Positions 1 through 4,956 of a stretch of 5,487 nt of DNA are shown one piece after another. This stretch comes from Rickettsiales bacterium (lineage in GTDB: Bacteria > Pseudomonadota > Alphaproteobacteria > Rickettsiales > UBA3002): contig PBPD01000007.1 of NCBI GenBank assembly GCA_002725445.1, positions 1-5,487 of the forward strand, in the 5' to 3' direction. A program made the position numbers and the translations under genes. Every line of letters starts with the position of its first letter. The first letter of the stretch is position 1. The notes below the pieces were generated by a model. It was not told the DNA's origin, searched no databases, and worked only from the letters and a program-made list of their open reading frames with translations.

Positions 1-348
1 CGTAACCGTGTTGAGTTCTCGACGCTGAATCTGGGCGAGCTGCAACGTCATATTGATAGCGGCAAGCTGGACGCGTCCAAGCCTATCAATGCTGAGACCT
101 TGTTCGAAGCAGGTGTGTGCCGCGAGAATCCAAACGGTGTGAAGCTGCTGGCAAAAGGCACGCTGAAAGCAAAAGTACAGTTGGAAGTGGCCAAAGCATC
201 GGACGCAGCACAAAAAGCTGTGGAAGCAGCGGGTGGCAAATTGTCGTTCCCGGAAGCTGGCCCAACCGCCGCTGAAAAAGCAGCAGCCAAAAAAGGTAAG
301 GGTGTGAAGAACCCAGGTAAAGCAGAGAAGAAAGCGAAAAACGCTTAA
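1..348 (+). CDS. rplO: Large-subunit ribosomal protein L15 (3' part; start lies outside the window)
   Basis: The first reading frame is open from base 1 to a TAA at 346-348, giving the last 115 residues of L15; about 40 N-terminal residues are missing upstream. L15 binds 23S rRNA late in 50S assembly. Recognition rests on the segment EFSTLNLGELQ (visible residues 5-15) and on the family C-terminal core around KLLAKGTLKAKVQLEVAKAS (residues 48-67) followed by AQKAVEAAGGKL. After the core comes a tail of about 30 residues (83-115) made mostly of Ala, Lys and Gly, which probably contacts rRNA and is poorly conserved in length. The position immediately before secY is the standard end of the spc operon. 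The TTG at 100 is an internal Leu codon and not a start, because the frame continues upstream with clear L15 similarity. Confidence 0.96.
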   Translation, partial: RNRVEFSTLNLGELQRHIDSGKLDASKPINAETLFEAGVCRENPNGVKLLAKGTLKAKVQLEVAKASDAAQKAVEAAGGKLSFPEAGPTAAEKAAAKKGKGVKNPGKAEKKAKNA

Positions 349-433
349 TTCTACAAACTGCTTATTGCCTTTTCCGCGCAAAGTTTCTAAACCAGTATCG
401 CTTTACCGGTTCGCCGGCAATCAACGATAATCG

Positions 434-453
434 CGTTCGCTGATGAGCGCGCG
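434..453 (+). other. Small hairpin just before the secY ribosome binding site
   Basis: Bases 438-441 (CGCT) pair perfectly with 446-449 (AGCG) around a GATG loop. After one mismatch the stem continues with a wobble pair and two C-G pairs (434-436 with 451-453). It ends 7 bases before the AAGGA at 461-465. There is no T-run after it, so it is not an intrinsic terminator. A second 4-bp hairpin with a TTCG loop lies at 406-417. Both are short and could be chance. Otherwise the rplO-secY gap (349-471) shows no good promoter, so secY is probably read through from upstream. Confidence 0.25.
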
Positions 454-471
454 GACATAAAAGGACAACAC

Positions 472-1827
472 ATGACCTCTGCAGCTGAACGTCTGGCCGC
501 GAATATGAATTTTGGCGTACTCGCACGCGCCACCGAACTCAAGCAACGTATTCTGTTTGTATTGGGTGCTCTGATCGTCTATCGCATCGGCACCTATATC
601 CCGCTGCCTGGCGTGGATCCGGTGGTGTTGGATCAGATTTTTCAGCAGAATGCGGGCGGTATTTTGGGTGTGTTCAACATGTTCTCTGGCGGTGCGCTGG
701 GTCGTATGACGATTTTCGCGCTCGCGGTGATGCCGTATATTTCGGCCAGCATTATCATGCAGCTGATGGGCGTGGCCGTACCACAACTGGCACAGCTGAA
801 AAAAGAAGGCGAAGCAGGGCGCCGCAAAATCAACCAATATACACGTTATGGCACGGTGTTGCTGGCAATGGTGCAGGGGTATGGTATTGCGGTCGGGCTG
901 GAAGGTATGGAAGGCCCGAATGGTGGCTCCGCTGTGATGGATCCGGGCTGGTTTTTCCGTTTCTCCACTGTGATTACGCTGACAGGCGGCACGATGTTCC
1001 TGATGTGGCTGGGTGAGCAGATCACCGCGCGTGGTATTGGCCAGGGCATCTCGCTGATTATTTTTGCCGGTATCGTGGCAGAGTTGCCGGGTGCTGTCGC
1101 AGGCACGCTGGAGCTCGGACAAAAGAATGTGATTCCAACGGGCACGATGCTGCTGATTCTGGCCATTGCGCTGGGGCTGGTTGCCTTGATTGTGTATGTT
1201 GAGCGTGCGCAGCGCCGTGTGCTGATTCAATACCCTAAACGTCAGGTGGGTAATAAACTGTATAAGGGCGAGAACACGCACTTGCCGTTGAAGCTGAATA
1301 CGGCGGGCGTGATTCCTCCTATCTTCGCAAGTTCTATTCTGCTGTTCCCACTGACCATTGCAGGTTTTAATAGTGGCGACGGGCCAGAATGGCTGCGTAT
1401 TGTGTCGGCCTATCTGGGGCACGGCCAGCCGCTATATATCGCGCTGTATATCGCGATTATTGTGTTTTTCTGTTTCTTCTATACCGCTGTCGTGTTCAAC
1501 GCCGAGGAAACCGCGGATAATCTGAAGAAGAATGGTGGTTTCATTGCGGGTATCCGTCCGGGCAAGCATACCGCTGAGTATCTGGATTATGTACTGACCC
1601 GACTGACTGCCGTAGGTGCTGTCTATCTGGCGCTGGTATGTACCGCACCGGAAATACTTATTGCGAAATATTCAGTGCCGTTCTACCTTGGTGGTACCAG
1701 CCTGCTCATTGTGGTCAATGTGATTATGGATTTTGTAGGACAGGTACAGTCGCATTTGTTTGCGCATCAGTATGAGGGCCTCATCAAGAAGGCCAAGTTG
1801 AAAGGAACCGGTAGAAGGCGCTCGTAA
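472..1827 (+). CDS. secY: Protein translocase channel subunit SecY
   Basis: SecY forms the SecYEG channel of the inner membrane, which passes unfolded proteins to the periplasm with SecA and inserts membrane proteins with ribosomes. The 451-residue length is close to the E. coli protein. Ten hydrophobic segments can be placed at roughly 24-42, 78-100, 126-144, 163-180, 188-208, 224-243, 276-297, 322-342, 373-392 and 402-422. PLPGVD (44-49) follows segment 1, and the plug region NMFSGGALGRM is at 69-79. The family signature GEQITARGIGQGIS is at 181-194. The cytosolic loop before segment 9 carries GFIAGIRPGKHTAEYLDYV (356-374); its Arg362 matches the conserved SecA/ribosome-contact Arg of this loop. 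The C-terminal tail is strongly basic. The ATG is supported by AAGGA at 461-465, six bases away. The stop overlaps the adk start by one base. Confidence 0.98.
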   Translation: MTSAAERLAANMNFGVLARATELKQRILFVLGALIVYRIGTYIPLPGVDPVVLDQIFQQNAGGILGVFNMFSGGALGRMTIFALAVMPYISASIIMQLMGVAVPQLAQLKKEGEAGRRKINQYTRYGTVLLAMVQGYGIAVGLEGMEGPNGGSAVMDPGWFFRFSTVITLTGGTMFLMWLGEQITARGIGQGISLIIFAGIVAELPGAVAGTLELGQKNVIPTGTMLLILAIALGLVALIVYVERAQRRVLIQYPKRQVGNKLYKGENTHLPLKLNTAGVIPPIFASSILLFPLTIAGFNSGDGPEWLRIVSAYLGHGQPLYIALYIAIIVFFCFFYTAVVFNAEETADNLKKNGGFIAGIRPGKHTAEYLDYVLTRLTAVGAVYLALVCTAPEILIAKYSVPFYLGGTSLLIVVNVIMDFVGQVQSHLFAHQYEGLIKKAKLKGTGRRRS

Positions 1828-2486
1828 TGAACATAATCCTGTTAGGCCCTCCGGGTGCGGGTAAAGGCACTCAATCAGACTATCTTCGCGACAAATATAA
1901 TCTTGCTAAACTGGCCACCGGCGACATGCTGCGTGAAGCCGCTGCCAGCGGTTCGCCTCTGGGCAAGCAGATCCAAAGTATCATGGAAGCGGGGCAGCTC
2001 TGCCCTGACGAGATTATGATCGACCTGATCCGTAATTGCATTAATGCACCTGAATCCGCGAACGGGTTTATTCTGGACGGGTTTCCACGCACTATCGCAC
2101 AGGCTGAAGCGCTGGACGAGATGCTGGAGAAAGAACAAAAATCGCTGGATCATGTGGTTGAGCTGGCGGTGGATGATGCGATTCTGGTGAAGCGTATCTC
2201 GGGTCGTTTCTCGTGCGCTAAATGCGGCGCGGGCTATCACGACGAGTTTAAGCAGCCTGAAGAAGAGGGCGTGTGCGACAATTGTGGCTCGGAAGAGTTT
2301 AAGCGTCGCAGTGACGATAATGCCGAAACCGTTGCCAAACGCCTTGAGCAATATCACGCTATGACCGCTCCGCTTGTGGCCTATTACCAGAAGCAGGGTG
2401 TGTTGAAGTCGGTGGATGGTATGGCGCCTATTATGGACGTGACCAAGGCCATCGAAGCGATCCTCGAAAATAAATCGGCCGCTTAA
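1827..2486 (+). CDS. adk: Adenylate kinase, long form with four-cysteine (zinc-type) LID
   Basis: This cytosolic enzyme catalyses ATP + AMP = 2 ADP and keeps the adenylate pools balanced. The 219 residues match the long bacterial form. The P-loop GPPGAGKGT is at 7-15, the AMP-binding region includes TGDMLRE (31-37) and DGFPRT (84-89), and the LID opens with RISGR (123-127) and closes near RRSDD (160-164). The LID contains Cys130-x2-Cys133-x16-Cys150-x2-Cys153, the arrangement that binds a structural zinc in Gram-positive and some alphaproteobacterial enzymes; metal binding here is inferred. The start codon shares base 1827 with the secY stop (TAATG). An AGAAGG at 1813-1818 inside secY, eight bases upstream, serves as ribosome binding site, so coupling to secY translation is likely. 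The position between secY and rpsM is typical of Alphaproteobacteria. Confidence 0.97.
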   Translation: MNIILLGPPGAGKGTQSDYLRDKYNLAKLATGDMLREAAASGSPLGKQIQSIMEAGQLCPDEIMIDLIRNCINAPESANGFILDGFPRTIAQAEALDEMLEKEQKSLDHVVELAVDDAILVKRISGRFSCAKCGAGYHDEFKQPEEEGVCDNCGSEEFKRRSDDNAETVAKRLEQYHAMTAPLVAYYQKQGVLKSVDGMAPIMDVTKAIEAILENKSAA

Positions 2487-2500
2487 GCGCAACCACCTTC

Positions 2501-2514
2501 ATTTTCTTGAAAAT
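2501..2514. promoter_or_regulatory. AT-rich dyad upstream of the rpsM promoter (possible UP element or operator)
   Basis: ATTTTC and GAAAAT form a perfect 6-bp inverted repeat separated by TT. The element ends five bases before the -35 box. With transcription starting near 2554 it spans about -53 to -40, where the RNA polymerase alpha C-terminal domain contacts A/T-rich UP elements. The RpoA encoded downstream keeps the DNA-binding residues for such contact. It could also be a weak operator or chance, since its sequence is simple. Confidence 0.35.
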
Positions 2515-2519
2515 AGCCG

Positions 2520-2547
2520 TTGACAGGGGGTAAAAAGCGCGTATAGT
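2520..2547 (+). promoter_or_regulatory. Housekeeping-sigma promoter of the rpsM-rpsK-rpoA-rplQ operon
   Basis: A perfect -35 box TTGACA (2520-2525) is followed after 16 bases by TATAGT (2542-2547), five of six matches to TATAAT. Transcription would start around 2553-2556, leaving a leader of about 60 bases before rpsM. The bases right after the -10 box are GCCCC, a GC-rich discriminator of the kind found at ribosomal promoters repressed by ppGpp. This is the best promoter-like sequence seen in the window, and it separates secY-adk from the alpha operon although read-through from adk remains possible, as no terminator is seen before it. Confidence 0.85.
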
Positions 2548-2553
2548 GCCCCT

Positions 2554-2613
2554 TCCTTGGCGCTGGGTGGTGTCAGGGTGTGTATTATTTTGCTTTAAAC
2601 ATAGGAGTGTAGC
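2554..2613 (+). other. Predicted 5' leader of the rpsM operon
   Basis: About 60 bases lie between the inferred transcription start and the rpsM ATG. The leader is G/T-rich in its first half, A/T-rich in its second, and ends with AGGAG at 2603-2607, six bases before the ATG. I see no strong hairpin. In E. coli the corresponding leader folds into a pseudoknot bound by S4; here rpsD is not in the operon, so that control cannot be assumed. Confidence 0.55.
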
Positions 2614-2982
2614 ATGGCACGTATAGCCGGCGTTAATATTCCGACCTCTAAGCGGCTCAAAGTAGCGCTTACATACATTTATGGCATTGGTCCTGCCAAA
2701 TCACTGGAGATCTGCGACAAGGCGAAACTGGACGCGACCAAACGCGTGCAGGATCTGAGCGACGCAGACCTGATTAAAGTACGTGAAATCATCGATGCGG
2801 ATTACCAGGTGGAAGGTGATTTGCGCCGCGAGATTTCGATGAACGTGAAACGTCTGATGGACCTGGGCTGCTATCGTGGCCTGCGTCACCGCCGTAAACT
2901 GCCTGTTCGTGGCCAGCGTACGCACACCAATGCGCGTACCCGTAAAGGTAAAGCTGTGCCGATTGCCGGTAAGAAGAAATAA
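2614..2982 (+). CDS. rpsM: Small-subunit ribosomal protein S13
   Basis: S13 sits in the head of the 30S subunit, where it contacts the P-site tRNA and helps form bridges to the 50S subunit. The 122 residues match the family length. The N-terminus MARIAGVNIP and the helix-turn region YIYGIGPAKS (21-30) are typical. The family signature is in the C-terminal third, LGCYRGLRHRRKLPVRGQRT (84-103), followed by HTNARTRKGK and a lysine-rich tail that extends toward tRNA. The ATG follows AGGAG at 2603-2607 by six bases. It is the first gene after the promoter at 2520-2547, and rpsK starts 12 bases after its stop. Confidence 0.98.
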   Translation: MARIAGVNIPTSKRLKVALTYIYGIGPAKSLEICDKAKLDATKRVQDLSDADLIKVREIIDADYQVEGDLRREISMNVKRLMDLGCYRGLRHRRKLPVRGQRTHTNARTRKGKAVPIAGKKK

Positions 2983-2994
2983 GTGAGGTGAGTG

Positions 2995-3378
2995 ATGGCT
3001 AAAGCTGCAACTGCAAAGAAAATTAAAAAGAACATTCCGGCGGGCGTTGCCCACGTGAATGCATCGTTCAACAATACCATGGTGACCATTACCGATCCGT
3101 TCGGTAACACGGTTAGCTGGTCGTCGGCTGGCGCGCATGGTTTCAAAGGCTCGCGCAAATCGACCCCATATGCCGCTCAGGTATGTGCGGAAGACGCTGC
3201 GCGCAAAGCGATTGACCACGGCATGAAAACGGTTGAGGTTAAAGTAAAAGGCCCTGGTAGTGGCCGTGAATCAGCGCTGCGTGCGTTGTCGGCTGCCGGG
3301 TTGGGTATTACCGCGATTAAGGATATTACCCCAATCCCGCATAATGGATGCCGCCCACGTAAACGTCGTCGCGTCTAA
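2995..3378 (+). CDS. rpsK: Small-subunit ribosomal protein S11
   Basis: S11 lies on the 30S platform near the E site and the Shine-Dalgarno helix. The 127-residue protein has the typical ASFNNTMVTITDPFGNTVSW segment (23-42), then GFKGSRKSTPYAAQ (49-62), VKGPGSGRESALRAL (84-98), and the invariant end DITPIPHNGCRP (110-121) with a basic tail. The Asn117-Gly118 step corresponds to the site that forms isoaspartate in E. coli S11. I chose the ATG at 2995 over the in-frame GTG at 2992: GAGG at 2985-2988 is then six bases from the start rather than three, and MAK is the usual N-terminus. rpoA starts 32 bases after the stop. Confidence 0.97.
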   Translation: MAKAATAKKIKKNIPAGVAHVNASFNNTMVTITDPFGNTVSWSSAGAHGFKGSRKSTPYAAQVCAEDAARKAIDHGMKTVEVKVKGPGSGRESALRALSAAGLGITAIKDITPIPHNGCRPRKRRRV

Positions 3379-3410
3379 TTCACGAGCAAGCTAAACATAT
3401 AGAGGAAGCT

Positions 3411-4436
3411 ATGTCTGCTATTCTGAACAAAAACTGGAAAGACCTGATCAAACCGACCAAGCTTGATATCAAGCCGGTTGCTAGCGATCCTAAGCGTGCT
3501 ACCGTAGTGGCTGAGCCACTGGAGCGTGGGTTTGGTATTACCATGGGTGTGGCGCTGCGCCGCGTCCTGCTGAGCTCCCTGCAAGGGGCTGCGGTTACCT
3601 CGATCAAGGTAGACAACGTACTGCACGAATTCTCTTCGATTCCAGGTGTTCGCGAAGATGTAACCAACATCGTTCTGAACATTAAGGACCTGAAACTGAA
3701 AGCCCACAGCGCTGACAAGAAGAAGATGGTGCTGAAAGCGAATCAGCCCGGTGAAGTGACTGCTGGTATGATTGAAACCGATGCCGATGTTGAGATTATC
3801 AACAAAGACCTCGTGATCTGTCACCTCGATAAAGAAGCAGAGCTGAATATGGAATTGACGGTAGAAGTAGGCAAGGGCTATGTGCCAGCCTCTGCGAACC
3901 GTCCGTCGGATGCGCCTATTGGCCTGATCCCGATCGACTCGCTGTTCAGCCCGGTTGAAAAAGTGTCCTACAAAGTGGAAAACGCACGTGTAGGCCAACG
4001 TACTGACTATGACAAACTGATTCTGGAAATCACCACTGATGGTTCGATCATTCCGGAAGATGCGGTAGCATTGTCGGCGCGTATTCTGCAAGATCAGCTG
4101 AACCTGTTCATCAACTTCGAAGACCTGCCAGATGTGAGCAGCGAAGAGAAGAAAGATGCACTGCCATTCAGCCCATATCTGCTGAAAAAAGTGGACGAGC
4201 TGGAATTGTCGGTGCGTTCGGCAAACTGCCTGAAGAACGACAATATTGTATATATTGGCGATCTGGTGCAGAAAACCGAAAGCGAAATGCTGAAAACACC
4301 GAATTTTGGTCGTAAATCGCTGAACGAAATCAAAGACGTGCTGTCCTCCATGGGCTTGCGCTTCGGTATGGATGTGCCTGAGTGGCCACCAGAGAATATC
4401 GAAGAGCTGGCACGTCGTTACGAAGATCCGTACTAG
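3411..4436 (+). CDS. rpoA: DNA-directed RNA polymerase alpha subunit
   Basis: The alpha subunit dimerises to start polymerase assembly by binding beta and beta', and its C-terminal domain touches upstream promoter DNA and activators. The 341 residues are slightly longer than the E. coli protein (329). The N-terminal assembly domain (about 1-240) includes LERGFGITMGVALRRVLLSS (37-56), the dimer and beta-contact helix. A charged linker (about 241-253) leads to the C-terminal domain, in which VRSANCL (268-274) and NFGRKS (298-303) supply the DNA-contact residues; Arg269 corresponds to E. coli Arg265. The protein ends with an acidic/basic tail, WPPENIEELARRYEDPY, of alphaproteobacterial type. The ATG follows GAGG at 3402-3405 by five bases. 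No rpsD lies between rpsK and rpoA, unlike E. coli. The rplQ ribosome binding site overlaps the stop codon. Confidence 0.98.
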   Translation: MSAILNKNWKDLIKPTKLDIKPVASDPKRATVVAEPLERGFGITMGVALRRVLLSSLQGAAVTSIKVDNVLHEFSSIPGVREDVTNIVLNIKDLKLKAHSADKKKMVLKANQPGEVTAGMIETDADVEIINKDLVICHLDKEAELNMELTVEVGKGYVPASANRPSDAPIGLIPIDSLFSPVEKVSYKVENARVGQRTDYDKLILEITTDGSIIPEDAVALSARILQDQLNLFINFEDLPDVSSEEKKDALPFSPYLLKKVDELELSVRSANCLKNDNIVYIGDLVQKTESEMLKTPNFGRKSLNEIKDVLSSMGLRFGMDVPEWPPENIEELARRYEDPY

Positions 4437-4440
4437 GAGG
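4435..4440 (+). promoter_or_regulatory. Consensus rplQ ribosome binding site overlapping the rpoA stop
   Basis: A perfect AGGAGG uses the last two bases of the rpoA TAG stop and lies eight bases before the rplQ ATG at 4449. Ribosomes terminating on rpoA therefore sit on this site, which favours re-initiation or coupled translation of rplQ. Confidence 0.8.
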
Positions 4441-4448
4441 GAAGTATC

Positions 4449-4871
4449 ATGCGTCATGGAATGAGTGGACGTAAACTGAACCGTACCAGCCCGCATCGTA
4501 AGGCGATGTTGGCGAATATGGCCAGTGCATTGGTGAAACACGAGCAGATCTTTACCACGCTGCCGAAAGCAAAAGAGCTTCGTCCGGTGGTAGAGAAGCT
4601 GATCACGCTGGGTAAGCGCGGCGATTTGCATGCGCAACGTCAGCTGGTGAGCAAGCTGCGTAACGAATCGATGGCGAAGAAAGTCGTAGATGTTCTGTCG
4701 CCACGTTATGAAGATCGCCCGGGCGGTTATATTCGTATCCTGAAGGCGGGTTTCCGTCGCGGTGATATGGCGCCTATGGCAGTTATCGAATTTGTTGATC
4801 GCGATGAATCGGCCCGTGGCCAGGATTCCGGTCCGGTAGAATTTGACAGCGCAGAAGAAAACGCAGCCTAG
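4449..4871 (+). CDS. rplQ: Large-subunit ribosomal protein L17
   Basis: L17 is a 50S protein located near the polypeptide exit tunnel on the solvent side. The N-terminus MRHGMSGRKLNRTSPHRKAM (1-20) is diagnostic, and the family signature region IFTTLPKAKELRPVVEKLIT runs through 34-53. GGYIRILKAGFRRGDMAPMA (92-111) closes the globular core. The 140 residues exceed the E. coli length (127) because of an acidic C-terminal tail (about 117-140), common in Alphaproteobacteria. It starts 12 bases after the rpoA stop and is the last gene of the operon: an intrinsic terminator begins 22 bases after its own stop. Confidence 0.98.
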   Translation: MRHGMSGRKLNRTSPHRKAMLANMASALVKHEQIFTTLPKAKELRPVVEKLITLGKRGDLHAQRQLVSKLRNESMAKKVVDVLSPRYEDRPGGYIRILKAGFRRGDMAPMAVIEFVDRDESARGQDSGPVEFDSAEENAA

Positions 4872-4893
4872 ACTGTGGATTGTTAGACATAGT

Positions 4894-4930
4894 AAAATAA
4901 AGGGCGGCCTGTTGGTCGCCCTTTATTTTT
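4894..4930 (+). terminator. Intrinsic terminator of the rpsM-rplQ operon
   Basis: Bases 4894-4909 pair with 4914-4929 to form a 16-bp stem with a single G-T wobble (4907 with 4916) and a TGTT loop (4910-4913). The upper stem is GC-rich (GGGCGGCC side), the base is A/T-rich, and the descending arm runs into ATTTTT at 4925-4930. This gives a strong rho-independent signal after rplQ. On the other strand the stem also ends in a T-rich run, so it might work both ways. Confidence 0.93.
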
Positions 4931-4950
4931 ATGGGCAAGCGCCTTATAAC
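4922..4950 (+). promoter_or_regulatory. Candidate promoter for the downstream protease gene
   Basis: TATAAC (4945-4950) matches the -10 consensus at five of six positions. The -35 position with a 17-base spacer falls on TTTATT (4922-4927), only three of six matches and inside the terminator arm. The -10 box is six bases before the ATG at 4957, so the expected first transcribed base is the A of that ATG. The match is partial and the region is AT-rich, so this is a tentative call. Confidence 0.45.
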
Positions 4951-4956
4951 TCCTGC

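Noticed and set aside
365..393. Possible promoter in the rplO-secY gap (TTGCCT, 17 bases, TAAACC)
   Set aside because: Both boxes match poorly (three matches of six each), no better than expected by chance in a gap of this length.
406..417. CCGG-TTCG-CCGG hairpin as a terminator after rplO
   Set aside because: The stem is only four base pairs and is not followed by a T-run, so termination is unlikely.
421..1422. 333-codon open frame on the minus strand across secY
   Set aside because: It is the complement of secY codons, with a translation dominated by His, Gln, Arg and Asn. No convincing ribosome binding site or family similarity was seen.
1875..2492. 205-codon minus-strand frame opposite adk
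   Set aside because: It is a mirror of the adk coding sequence with no recognisable protein features.
2592..2613. Hairpin presenting the rpsM ribosome binding site in a loop
   Set aside because: Only two separate 3-bp helices can be drawn, too weak to claim a regulatory structure.
2992..2997. GTG at 2992 as the rpsK start
   Set aside because: It would lie only three bases from GAGG and add an extra Met before the usual MAK N-terminus; ATG 2995 fits better.
3375..4637. 420-codon open frame on the minus strand across rpoA
   Set aside because: It lies wholly opposite rpoA and the start of rplQ, and its translation resembles no family I know, being rich in His, Gln and Phe as expected from the reverse of biased codons.
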